This document shows, piece after piece, positions 46,071 through 56,548 of a stretch of DNA of 64,000 bases (position 1 is the first letter of the stretch; every line of letters starts with the position of its first letter). A program made the position numbers and the translations under genes. The DNA is from Diphasiastrum complanatum. Lineage: Eukaryota; Streptophyta; Lycopodiopsida; Lycopodiales; Lycopodiaceae. Under the pieces are notes generated by a model that worked only from the letters and a program-made list of their open reading frames with translations, was not told where the DNA came from and made no database searches. Location of the stretch: assembly GCA_029204225.1 (NCBI GenBank), contig CM055098.1, positions 3,705,607-3,769,606 on the forward strand, given 5' to 3'.

Positions 46071-46424
46071 GTGATGTGGCAAGGTCCGACTAGTAGTAGC
46101 AGACGCCGCTCCCGGCAAGTAGCGGATGAGCAAGGAGAGGGGCTGCTGCTTCGATCCTCAGCAGCTGCTGCTGAGGTGGTGTCTCGAGTGGGATTACCGA
46201 AATCTCAGATGCCAGTACCAACGCGAAGTGAGGGTGACATGGACGACGATGATTCCGCAACCGAGTCGGAGGGAGAAGGCCCCAGTAAGCATGCGTCTAT
46301 GGCCTCTATTTCTACAAATGCGACGATTTTGAGTAAAACAGTCAGAAAAAAGCTCGATTCGAAGTCCAGGGGGTCAGCTAGGAAAGATATGGCAACTGAG
46401 GACTTGAGAGCCAACCGTAAGAAA
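46071..46424 (+). CDS. Unidentified host gene, probable exon 1
   Basis: I do not recognise the gene. Base composition turns markedly GC-richer than the surrounding repeats. The frame starts MMWQGPTSSSRRRSRQ and is low-complexity: basic Ser/Arg start, an Ala run, then an acidic block with DMDDDDSATESEGEG and a Lys/Arg-rich end. A donor GTAGAA at 46425 keeps phase 0 with exon 2; the stronger-looking GTAAGA at 46417 would run into a stop. The frame may continue from upstream non-coding exons. The acidic-basic composition suggests a nuclear protein, which is inference only. Confidence 0.6.
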
Positions 46425-46546
46425 GTAGAAGTCTTGTCTGTACATATTTTGCCCAGTTTTGAGTAATTCACGATTTTGAAAATAGTAAGTTGATTTTATG
46501 GCTTTCGGTTCTGATGCTTAGCCCTTTGTGTCCCGTTTTCTGAAAG

Positions 46547-46787
46547 GACTATGATGCTACAATATCAAACGATGCATTCTTAGATGGTGCTTATAGAAAA
46601 ATGCATGGGCATTATTTGCAATGCAGCTTATGGCAGATCGGCAGGTTATATTATTGAGCCACCGATTCTGGTGGATCAAAGTGTAAGCAACAGGAAAGCA
46701 ATGCTGAAAGAACTTGCATCACAATTTCATTCAGAATGTGTTGTGTACTGTCAGCAGCTTTTGGTTCTTCAAAAACAATGGAGACAG
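46547..46787 (+). CDS. Unidentified host gene, probable exon 2 (frame disrupted)
   Basis: The acceptor TTTTCTGAAAG ends at 46546. The first frame reads DYDATISNDAFLDGAYRKMH, then meets a stop at about 46655. In the next frame SNRKAMLKELASQFHSECVV and YCQQLLVLQKQWRQ continue to a good donor CAG-GTTGG at 46787. Both halves look like real protein, so one base too many lies between about 46605 and 46650 (a frameshift in a pseudogene, or a sequence error). No domain recognised. Confidence 0.5.
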
Positions 46788-47714
46788 GTTGGAATTTTTT
46801 TAACCTCCTATTTCACCATGCATTCTTTTCTGGCCGTTTTCTAAGCGTACATCTTTCGATCTAGTCAGATCTTTGTGAAAATCCTTACGTTGTTTATTGG
46901 TAAATGTTTGCTGCTATTGAAAGCTTTCAAGACAATGGAGGCTCTATAGCCAAAGGAAGGCATTTGTGATAAAGTCCATTCCTTCGATGCACATTAGACA
47001 CTTGTAGAGCTCTGTAAAGGATGCTTCGCTGTCTTATATGTCAGAACCCTGATGTTTGCATAGGCTCCTTGGAGTGACATTCTAAATGCTCTCTGATCGA
47101 AATCCTTGTTTTACATAAATAAGTGACAATGCTGTTTTGTAGCTGGCAAATTTTTACTCTGAAACCATGGGGGCATCTAGTGTTCGGGTAGAGGAATAGA
47201 ATCTATGAAAGAGTGCAAGCAATTTTGCCTTGAGAAGGTTAAATATGAGGCAGATTGTGACAAGCTATTGTGCTCCTATGTTATAAAGATCAAAACCCCT
47301 TCTCTCTTTTAATTTATTGTTCACTTGCATGAACCTTAGGTTCTGAAATGGATATGATATACACACTCCAGTACGGTTCTGGAATTTCCTCAAGTTCTGT
47401 TTTGGAACTTTGAATGGAATACATTTTTTTTTTTGCTTGATTTGCTAGTAAGGTTAAGAAAACAATGTTTGTGGCAAAGTTTAGCTTAAAAAGCAAACTG
47501 TGTAGCTACTAAGGATGAGCTCCAAAGTTCAATAATTGATTGCTTGATTGCCGTGGATTTTGTACTGCGTAATATGTTAAGAGTCACTACTTACTACATC
47601 AATGTGTTCCGATAACTATGCCCTCAAGACTCAATTTATACTGTAGAATTTGTAGATGTGAAGTCTACTATTGTGTGTGTGCATGTGTGTGTTGGCAGTC
47701 AATTGTCTATTGTA
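46788..47714 (+). other. Host-gene intron, left part
   Basis: Follows the exon 2 donor. AT-rich with no further exon recognised. Confidence 0.45.
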
Positions 47715-47722
47715 CTCTGTAC

Positions 47723-47926
47723 CAAAGTTCCAGGTGCCGTACCACGGCACCTGGTACGGCACGGGTTTCGTAGGTGCCGTGGAACTCCAGTTTTTTTTCA
47801 AGTCATTTTTTGGTTTAAAAACCTAAAAAAAAGAAAAACCAGGTGCCGTACCACGGCACGTGTGCCGTGGTACAGCACCTGGCACGGCACTTGGACCCCA
47901 CGACATGGGTGTCGTGGGGTACTTTG
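47723..47926. mobile_element. 204-bp hAT-type MITE
   Basis: Flanked by perfect 8-bp direct repeats CTCTGTAC (47715-47722 and 47927-47934). Ends are inverted: CAAAGTTCC on the left, CAAAGTACC on the right read in reverse. GC-rich inverted words GGTGCCGTACCACGGCACC and GTGCCGTGG repeat near both ends. There is no coding capacity. An 8-bp duplication is the hallmark of hAT transposition. Confidence 0.85.
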
Positions 47927-47934
47927 CTCTGTAC

Positions 47935-48649
47935 TATCTTACTATATGAATGCAAGCACACTTTTGTTAACTTTTTAGGTAATTTTTGTACCATATTTTT
48001 TCCTAATAGGATGTTTTTGAGGCACTTAACAGATCATCATTTGGATATTAAGTTCGCCTGCTGACAAGATTTCAAAGAATTGCAATTCGAAAGTTTCGAT
48101 TTGATTCTGCTAAGCAATTTTTTGTTACCTGAATTATAAATTTGTCCCTTGGAACTAGTTTTTTCTCTGGAAACTACATTTTTTCCATTTATCGAGTCTG
48201 TCCATGACCACACACAATTGCTCATGACCACACACATTTGCTCATGCTGTTTAGCTGTATGTGGAAGTTGCGTGATGAATCAATCAATATGCTCTCCCAT
48301 CTCTCCTTTGTATAGCAAAAGATGAAGCAAGTTGGGAGTCCTATGATACGGCTTGATACTTTTTCCATTTCTCACCAAACTCGATGAAAGAGATTACATA
48401 TTCTTTTGTACCTTTTCAGACAAGCAATTCTTTGACAAGGTCCGAGGTTTTATGTTCTACCACATCACTCGAACAAGGGCTCTCGTGCATTTCTTAAACA
48501 ATCTTACTCTTTTGATTGGGGTCATCAGGATTACAAATCTTATTGTCCAGATACCAAAGTCTTGATTCAAACTTGATAGGAACATCTAGTTATGGTCCTT
48601 CAAATGACTTGATAGACTTTGGATTAGGAGCTATTTTCTCCCTAATTGG
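47935..48649 (+). other. Host-gene intron, middle part
   Basis: No feature recognised. The part after 48330 may belong to the same antisense gypsy element that follows. Confidence 0.4.
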
Positions 48650-49010
48650 TTGCATCAATTAACTTTCCTAACAAGATGTGGAATGCGCAATTTTGACCTT
48701 GATAATCCATACACATCCTGAAAAATCCATCTTTCTTCTTCACAAACAAAATTGGAAAAGCGAAGGATGAATAAATTAATGTATCCTAACCCAAGATACT
48801 GATTGAGTATCCTTCTCACCTCTTCCTCACCCTTAAGGCTCATCCTATAAGGGGGTTGATAGATAAGTCTTGGCCCTTGGAACCAACTTAATCTCGTGTT
48901 TCACATTTCTATGAGGGGGTTACCCGGATGGGTCATCTTGAACAATAATTGACCTAAACTCTTGCCCAACAGACTAATCTAGAGCTTGAAGCTCACTAGG
49001 GTCTATTGCA
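48650..49010 (-). pseudogene. Ty3/gypsy RT N-terminal fragment (antisense)
   Basis: The minus strand reads a pre-RT stretch with HEIKLVPRAKTYLSTPL followed by MSLKGEEEVRRILNQYLGLG and YINLFILRFSNFVCEEERWIF. It lines up with the gypsy pattern EL..QL.EYL..G.I.PS.SPF..PVLFVKKKDG. It is degraded and ends before the palm. It lies against Copia-I's LTR, so that element probably inserted into or beside it. Confidence 0.72.
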
Positions 49011-49026
49011 GATGTTAATTGTCTCT

Positions 49027-49571
49027 TGTTGGAAATGGTGAACTCAACCAACCTTTTTCGACACATTCTGCGAACAACTGATAGTTCGAGACACACCATC
49101 GACACCTACAATTGGACAGAATGACATATTCACATGACCGTTGAACAATTGCGTTTGAGCGACGGAACTGTTGAGTAATTCGAGTTATCGAATTCGAAAC
49201 TTGGCAATCGTGAGACGCAAAATGTCACGATCGGTCGTAGGCAACGTTACAAGAGTTAACACGTAGTTAGCTGGTAGTTTAATGTAAACCTTTATTGTAA
49301 TGATTAGCTAAATTATCTTTTAATTCCCCTGGCGGAATATATGTATGAGAACAACGAAGAGAGAAATAGAAGAAGAATAGAGAAGTGTAAGAGGAGCTTC
49401 AACATCACTGTCGACTCACTCAAAAACAAAAGGAAATACTAAAGACATTTTGTTCTTCCAACATTGCTTTGCGTTGCATGCATTTGATTGATTGTTGTGT
49501 TGTCTGTGATTCGTAATAGTTGATCTAGATCCTGCAATTTCCGCACATCATTACGCACACTTCCGCCCACA
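49027..49571 (+). repeat. Copia-I 5' LTR
   Basis: Starts TGTTGGAAATGG and ends CCGCCCACA, then the primer site. 545 bp. The left end is inferred from the TGTT start and the length; the right end is firm. Confidence 0.72.
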
Positions 49572-49586
49572 TGGTTTCAGAGCAGG
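49572..49586 (+). promoter_or_regulatory. Copia-I primer binding site
   Basis: TGGTTTCAGAGCAGG, a one-change relative of the TGGTATCAGAGC site for initiator tRNA-Met. Confidence 0.82.
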
Positions 49587-49601
49587 TTCATTAGATACAA
49601 T

Positions 49602-50995
49602 ATGGCTACTACAATTCAGGCAAAGGTCACAATCAATCTTGATGGCGCAAACTACCGCATATGGAAGTTCAAGATAAAGACACTTCTAGAAGGCGAAGGG
49701 ATCTGGTCAATAACCGATCTCACAGAGCCAAAACCTCCAGAGGGAGATCCAAGGAGGGCGGAATGGGTAAGGAAGGATGAGCGCGCAATGGCGATCATTG
49801 TATCCTAGACATCTTCATGCAGATTGAAAACTGCATCAGTCATGCACCTCCACAATTAGTTGCAGAGCCTACGATGGGATGGGAACGAGCTGTATCGACA
49901 CGTAGAGAAAATCAAGGTGATTTTCGCACAGCTCTCTGCATCTGGACAAGAGCATCAAGACCTAGCACCCCAGCAGTTGATGTACTTCATGAAATCACTA
50001 CCCTCATCTTATCAGCCGTTGAGAATGCTCATCTTAAGTTTATCCGAGATGACATTCGAAAGAGCAATCAATCTCGTAGCAGACGAAAGATTGATGAGAG
50101 ATGAAGGAGAAACAGACGGAGACCAGGAGAGGCCCTTTTCACAAAGGGAAAGAAGAAAAACAAAAACAAGCCCAAGATTGATGAGACTCAAATGAAGTGA
50201 TCAACGAAGGGTAACAACAACAAAGATACTTCTACCTGTGCACACTGCAACAAGCTGGGACATACAACAGACAAATGCTGGTTCAATCCAAATATACCTT
50301 GTAGTCACTGCAAGAAAAAGGGGCATTTAGCATACAATTGCTGGTTTAATCCCAAAGGAACGCATAAAGTTGAAAAGGCGAATGTCACTGAGTCTTCTAA
50401 CGGTGGCAACAAGAACGACAATATGTTCACAACTGTCGATGAAGGGTCTACGACTTACTCGCAACAAGATTACGACATAGTGGTTGATTCATGAGCCACA
50501 TCTCATATCACTTGCAACAAGAATGTTCTGATGAACTGGACAACACAAGAACAATGATACTGGGAGATGAAGCAAACACGATGTCGAAGGCATCAAAAGT
50601 CTTCAGCTTCGTACACTGTCGGGACATACAGAGCTACAAGGAGGCTATATGTACCCACATTGAGGAGAGACCTACTCTTTGTATCAAGGATAGCAAATCT
50701 TGGAATACGAGTTCTGTTTAATGGAAATGCATGCAGAATGGTCAAGCACAGATCGAATAAGCTGTTGACTGTCACATCAAGACAAGGTAACTTGTATAAA
50801 GCGAAAAGCATTAATATCTAGGATAGTGTACTGAATGCATCCGAAATTGAGAATCATCTCTGGCATAAACGCATGTATCATCTGAATATGAGGAGTCTGT
50901 ATGACATGAACAAGAATGAGCTTGTGAATGGTCTTACAGTTACAAGTCCAAACTTAGAGGGAAAAAAAACGGTCAACGCAACAAAGGAAACCACC
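49602..50995 (+). pseudogene. Copia-I gag-protease-pre-integrase, truncated
   Basis: Gag starts MATTIQAKVTINLDGANYRI with WKFKIKTLLEGEGIW; a stop at 49806 and shifts follow. It continues with KVIFAQLSASGQEHQ, LMYFMKSLPSSYQPLRMLIL, and two zinc knuckles CAHCNKLGHTTDKC and CSHCKKKGHLAYNC (50243-50345). The protease site reads IVVDS-stop-ATSHITCN at about 50483: a TGA occupies the Gly position of DSG. A later frame has YVPTLRRDLLFVSRI and then LWHKRMYHLNMRSLYDMNKN of the HHCC domain. The sequence ends near 50995 with no integrase, RT or 3' LTR. Confidence 0.9.
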
Positions 50996-53334
50996 AGATT
51001 ACTATGAAATTGGTGATTAGGGTTCTAGTCTTAAAACTTTAAATGTCTTCTCACAACAAAAAACACCTCACTTTTCTCTCTCTATAATATTTACACTTGT
51101 TTTCACTTGCCCAAGGATGTACAATGCAAAAGTGATAAAATCCAGGAAAGTAGAAAGCTAATTTTTACAAATAGACAAGATATAGAGTGCTCCCTTGAAT
51201 CTAATTGTCGGCTGCCCAATGAATTGGTATAGAAGAATCCCTCAAATCGCTGACAAGCTGCCAACGATGGCTGCCCGAAATGATATCAATTCCTTTTCCA
51301 ATCTCGACCTATATCCAAGAAAACATGCCAAGTTTGAAGATCTTTTGCTTGCTGAAATTTCAGCTCCTTGACTTGAAAACCGGACAAATAGAGCTCTGAA
51401 ATCACAGCAACGGTGTGGCTGCAAAAAAGTGCCCAATAGGTATTAGGTGCCCAAAGCTCCTCCAACTGCGTCCAAAAAGGTCTCCAAGAGAGCAAGAGTA
51501 GATAGAGATTCAAAAGTGCTTCAGTTTCCGCACATATTTTGACCAAACTTGCCTTCAAATTATATAGACAGGAAAATGTCTCACACATTAAAAGAAGTTG
51601 CTTTTTGAATGGATATTGCCAGTTTGGTTCAGCTACAAAGATCTGAAATTAAATCTCCTGATTGTTAATGGGCTGTAAAGGAACTTAGATAGGTGCCCAA
51701 GGTTCTTATTTCACCTAGAAAATTTTGCAACAACAACTATAATAGGAATCTATGAAGAACAGAAACTCCATATAGGAAATGTGCTACACCTTCTAGTATA
51801 AAATTTGATGATCGCAATTTGTGGCAGCCTCAAAACATCTTGAAGATGGGTGATGAAGGTTCCTTCTTGAAAGGTGCACTCCACGACTTGGAAGCCAATT
51901 GGTTGAAGGTAAGCAAAAATCAGTGTAGAAAATCCACACTCCAGCCATGCTCCTCTCTTCCTTGATGTGCACAACGTAGCCTTTTTCTTTGCTGAAATTT
52001 CCAGCCCTTTAGGAAGTGTGATCCACTACGAGGAGACATGCCTACTTTTAGCCTTTTATCTCTCCCCAAAATCTCAAGGAAAAGAGGCAAACAAATAGTG
52101 GTTTTTGCCACTTTCGCTCTCTAGAAAGGGCTATTTTCTTGAAGTTCTGATATTGAATGACCCTGTGCTTAGCTCTCCAAGCTCCGCAAGAAACCAACTA
52201 GCTGGTGAAAGATGAAATCATAGCCAAAACCCTTGTGCTAGTTACATGCTATCCCTGTCCTGGGGCACATGGCATCTATGCATGGGTAGCTAATCCATGT
52301 AAACTAGCCAGACAAGTGGCCTTCTGGTCCACTCTAGCTGGCTAATTTAGTCACTACCCATTGGCCCCCACCTGTTAACTTGGTTACTTGCACGTAGGAT
52401 CTACACGCCTCGTCACACAACTGGTACCGCACATGTACTCACCGGGTTGCCTACAGTGACACTCCCAATGTTGGAAGCTTTTCTCTTTTTATCAAAACAG
52501 AACATTTTTTATCAAGTATAGCATTGAGACCAGTTGCCTCCAAACAAATCTTCATGCAATGTTTGGCAACGAATTCCTTGCAGTCTTTGTGAAATGCTGC
52601 CGCCCTTGCTTATCTCCAGAAACTATGCCACAAAAAGTTTATTGTTTTTACCATGGCTTCCTTAATTTCCTTTTTGAAGGTCGGTCTTCAATTTTTCCCT
52701 TAAATTATTTCTTCTAGCTGGGAACTCCTGAAGCCCATGAACTATTCACCCACTAAATTGTTCTAGAGTCAACCAAAACTCATAGAATGTTGACTCATCA
52801 CCCAGCCATATTGATGGGCTATGGTATGGTATATCACCAATCAATCAACTAAGCAATAGCCATGGTGTCGCTTCACCTTAACCCAACACATGCAGGAGAT
52901 CCCTCACCTAGTTTACACACAGCACCTGCCTCTAATGTGTTTAACGTCACTTTTTGAGATACCATTGTTTGGAAGATATTTGGTAAGTTTTCTTCAGTTT
53001 TGAGTGGTTTATATATTCGGTAAGCTTTCTTCACTTTTGTGGGGTTTCTTTTGCAAGCATCTACCTTCTACAACATCTATAGGTGGTGGACAGCCTTCTA
53101 TGCTATTTGGCAAGTTTTTTGTCACTTTTTTGTGTTTATTTTGCTAGCATCCACCTTATACAGCATCTACAGGTGGTGGACAGCCTTCTATGCTTACTAG
53201 TACCCAGTTTTGTGCCTGTTCTGGGATATTTTCTTCCAAAAAGTTGTGGTTTCGCTTGCGAGTTCCATGTGTTGTCTTTTTGGTTAATGCCCCAATATTA
53301 TGAAGAAGACAAAATTATGACATTTTCAATGCAG
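50996..53334 (+). other. Host-gene intron, right part
   Basis: No protein recognised. Two diverged blocks about 650 bp apart share GCTGAAATTTC(C)AGC words (51349, 51990), suggesting an old repeat. Probably unknown LTR or leader DNA up to about 52465. Confidence 0.4.
52985..53195 (+). repeat. ~90-bp diverged tandem repeat next to exon
   Basis: Blocks ending GGTGGTGGACAGCCTTCTATGC recur at 53082 and 53172, with an earlier partial unit (GGTAAG(T/C)TTTCTTCA) near 52983 and 53020. It lies just upstream of the exon at 53335. Confidence 0.75.
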
Positions 53335-53519
53335 GAGTTGGAAGATTCTGTTCCTGTCACCATTGATTGCAAAGTACCATCAGATTCTCAAGTAAGCATC
53401 TACAAGGACATGGCATTTTCAAAAGAAGAATCGAATGGAAAGTCTCGAGCTGCTCTTGAATTTCAAGATAGGCCGAGGGATTTTCATACCAATAGGCCAG
53501 GTACACTCCTTTTCTTAAG
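53335..53519 (+). CDS. Unidentified host gene, probable internal exon
   Basis: The acceptor TTTCAATGCAG ends at 53334 and phase 0 fits the exon 2 end. The frame reads ELEDSVPVTIDCKVPSDSQ, then KDMAFSKEESNGKSRAALEF and QDRPRDFHTNRPG. Two donors are possible: CAG-GTACAC at 53500 (phase 1) and AAG-GTGAAT at 53519 (phase 2). Only the second keeps the long frame of the last exon. The product is hydrophilic with no known domain. It is separated from exon 2 by 6.5 kb of transposon-filled intron, so further exons may be missed. Confidence 0.5.
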
Positions 53520-54452
53520 GTGAATTTCAAATGAGCTAATTAACTGTAGGGAATCAATTTTTTACATAAATGTTAAGCATTTTGATCCCACTTTGTGAGT
53601 TCATTTTTTGTCATTGTCCAAGTGTATTTGCTTTAGTCATGTTTAAGCATTTTTCTAAAGAGAAAAAGTTCATGAAAGCTTTTGAAATTTTTTCTTTGGG
53701 TTCAATTTACACTTGATTTTTGGTTTGATGTAAGTCTATCACCATCAAAAGGCTTCCGTGCATGTGGAAGCTTGATTTTTGTGCTACAGTGTTCTAAAAT
53801 GTATTAGTAGTTGATTACTTGTTCTAATGAGCTATTGGCTGCTCATTTCTTGAACATTCATGTATGTGTATATGTTTGAGTTGCGAATCATTCAACATTC
53901 CTCAAGACGGTGCTTTCAGACCTAGCATGTGAGTAACATCTGGGACATTTATCAAATGAAGTGAGAAAAATTGAGGATTTTCCTTTCCATTCCCAAGCTT
54001 GATTGTCAAGCACTTCTTATCTACTCACCTAGTTTTTCACACTTTCTTGCTTGCCATTGACCTTGAACTTGACATCCTTTTCTTAGACCAAATGAACATG
54101 CATAAGGCGGGAGTGTAGCAATGTGGCCAAGAGGCAGCAGGAAGATGCAGATGAGAAGGACTGAAGGGTGAAAGGGAGCGCAGGTAGAGAGTGGAGGTGG
54201 CATGAAACTACGTGACCATCTATTTCAATTATTCTTCCTGATTGCTTGCCATGCCTTGTCCTCCTTTCCAAATTGCATATTGGGATAGCCTCTAGACTCT
54301 AGCCAAGAAACAACCTGTATTACTACTACAGTTGGAACGATTTGTAGTATCCTTGGCATTTGGGACACTGCCATTTCAAAGGCTATTTAACTATGTGGTG
54401 ATGTTTACATGCTCTACCAATTCTTGCATGATTTGGTGTCTAATCTTTGTAG

Positions 54453-54648
54453 CTGCTCAAAACTATTCGTTGTACCACCTCACAAATATCAGAGACAGAA
54501 TATCACTCACAGTCATGTGGCAGCTCGCACTACCCGCCCTGTCATGAGAGCACACAGTTTTCATCCTCCTAGACGATGTCAGGGACGTTCCATATTATCG
54601 CCTGCTACAGCTCGTATCACATCCTTTTTTAGCAGCAGTGCTAGATGA
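54453..54648 (+). CDS. Unidentified host gene, probable last exon with PIP-box-like end
   Basis: The acceptor CTTTGTAG ends at 54452. The chosen frame runs PPHKYQRQNITHSHVAARTT, a basic Arg/His stretch with FHPPRRCQGRS, and ends TARITSFFSSSAR before the stop. The C-terminal I-T-S-F-F pattern resembles a PCNA-interacting peptide (Q-x-x-I-x-x-F-F) with Thr in place of Gln. The alternative frame, used if the phase-1 donor is real, ends earlier as ALPALS at 54545. An AATAAA lies 185 bp beyond the stop, supporting a terminal exon. Confidence 0.5.
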
Positions 54649-54832
54649 CATGATTCTATTCCTAGCAGTTATTTTAGCTCCCACTTATGGACAATTTGTA
54701 GTTTACAGTTATGTTGCTCGTCTTTTATGCATAGTTTTTTCTTGGAGACGTTTATATACGCTCCCATGGTTACCACATACTTGACATGTACTCTTATTGA
54801 TCTTATATGCTTTTTGGCATGGAAAAGACATT

Positions 54833-54838
54833 AATAAA
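54833..54838 (+). terminator. Possible polyadenylation signal of the host gene
   Basis: AATAAA about 185 bp after the stop codon of the proposed last exon. Confidence 0.5.
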
Positions 54839-54840
54839 GC

Positions 54841-54853
54841 TTCTTCTTCTTCT

Positions 54854-54916
<63 letters not shown>
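54841..54916. repeat. (TTC)6-(TC)29 microsatellite
   Basis: Six TTC units run into about 29 TC units. The antisense Arg-Glu frame across it is an artefact. Confidence 0.95.
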
Positions 54917-54918
<2 letters not shown>

Positions 54919-55402
54919 CCCAACCCTCCTCATGGCCATGTTCGTGAGTTGAGACAAGTTTTTGACTTGTGTATTGAAGTGGGGTCTCCTCCGTACACCA
55001 ACTAAGTTCTGAGCATAAAGAAGGCCTTGACCTGCGGATTGGAGTTAAAAAATTTCGACGGTGGAGATTGAGTTTTGTGGGCCCAAATATGTGGTCCAGA
55101 TCAAAAGTTACAAAAATTCATTTTTTAGGCTGTGAAGTGCATTTTACAAAGGATTGAAGGGCCAAAAATTGGATTTCTTCATTACAAATTTTTATTTTGA
55201 AATGGAGTTGGTCCTGAAGGGCAGCCTTTAGTTTTCTAAGAAATGTCCCATTGGTGTTTTTTGTAGAAAATTGGACAAAAATGAAAAAACAGAGCGATAT
55301 TTGCTGAGAGAGAACTCATCGTAATTGGAGATTTCAATGGATAGAGGCGTTTTGTAACTAAAAGCCTACGATTCGAACCAAAAATCTCGAAAAACAGAGT
55401 TT
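54917..55402 (+). other. Copia-J leader, left part (interrupted)
   Basis: No coding frame. It is continuous with 61100-61279 and 62042 onward once the two inserts with target duplications are removed, and so it probably belongs to the 5' leader of Copia-J. The outer boundary and LTR are not seen. Confidence 0.45.
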
Positions 55403-55407
55403 GGATA

Positions 55408-55850
55408 AGTTATGGACTCGGCTCGTTACATTTGTTGCGTCCATTTACATTTACTTTACTTTATGCATAAGCAGGCCTTGGGCCCTTTTTTATTCATTAG
55501 TGACACTTAGACTATATGGTTGGCCTTTGGCCTCATTATTCATTATTAGGCCATTTGGACATATTACTGGAGAGTGGGGGCCTTCTTGGAGGGCGCACTA
55601 TTTTCCCTCCCAGTTGGGCCCTAGCCACCAGAAGCTTTCTTTCAGGGCTTCCTCTTGGCTATAAGTAGGGAAACTGTGTCATTTGTTATTCAGCTGATGA
55701 TATTGATCTCTCTCTTTAGCCTCCTTAATCTCTCTCTTTCCTGCTTTCTAGGGCTAAGTCTTGCTTATGTGCTGCTTTCATAGCTTAAGTCTTGCTTATG
55801 TGATGCTTTCATAGCTTAGCTCTAGATCAACTGTGGCTCTATTCATAACT
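55408..55850 (+). repeat. 5' LTR of the pol-replaced gypsy element
   Basis: Starts AGTTATGG and ends ATTCATAACT, a 7-base inverted end pair. It contains a direct pair TAGCTTAAGTCTTGCTTATGTG / TAAGTCTTGCTTATGTGCTG near 55760-55800 and a TATA-like CTATAAGTAGGG at 55659. Confidence 0.93.
55659..55670 (+). promoter_or_regulatory. TATA-like box in LTR
   Basis: CTATAAGTAGGG, kept unchanged in the 3' LTR at about 60908. The position about 190 bp before the LTR end suits a promoter for the genomic RNA. Confidence 0.6.
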
Positions 55851-55863
55851 TGGTATCAGAGCA
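55851..55863 (+). promoter_or_regulatory. Primer binding site of the pol-replaced gypsy element
   Basis: TGGTATCAGAGCA directly after the LTR, an exact tRNA-iMet match. In plant Ty3 elements this primer is typical of chromoviruses, agreeing with the chromodomain-like tail. Confidence 0.92.
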
Positions 55864-56548
55864 CTTTCCTGATTGCTGAATTTCAGATCTGATTTTCTGA
55901 TTGGGTGCCCATTTTCCTTGCTGATTTTTCTCTCTTTGATGAGGGCTTTCGTCTCTTTGCTTCAGCAACATTCAGCACAGTTTGGAGGAGGACCAGCTCC
56001 CATCAGAGCATTTTCCTTGGCGGAGCTTTAGCAGATAGTTAGCGGAAGTACTTCCGCTAAATTTGGCGGCCGGCATTTTTTTTTTTTTTTGGGCAGATTA
56101 TTTTTGGCGCCCAAGTTCCAACCCTCCATCACCCATTTCCAGCTTGTTTGCAAGCTCTCCAGCGCCCAATTCCCTCATCTCTTTCGTCCGTTCCTCCTTC
56201 CATTTTCAGCCCTCTCTTCACTTTTGTTTGCAGGCTGTCCAGCCGCTTCATACTTGTCACTTTCGTCCGTTTTTGTCTTAGTTTGCAGCCATTTTTCACA
56301 CCTTGTTTGCAGGCTGTCCATCTCCCATCCTCAACCAAATTTCACGAAATTCCGACTCCGTTTGATATTCCAATTTGTCACTTGCCTAATGGCTGTCCAG
56401 CGCATTTTTACAGCCTTCATTTTCACTTTTTTCATTTGCTGATTGCTGTCCTTTCTTAGTTGTGATACTATTGGTTTTAATAGACTCATTTGGGGTGACG
56501 ACAAGAGTCCGCTCTCTCAAGTTTTCGTCTATTCCTTCCACTATCATT

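Noticed and set aside
51242-52111. Four antisense frames of 63-100 codons as possible genes
   Set aside because: They have no motif and overlap one another. The region shows an old internal repeat, so it is more likely transposon DNA in the intron.
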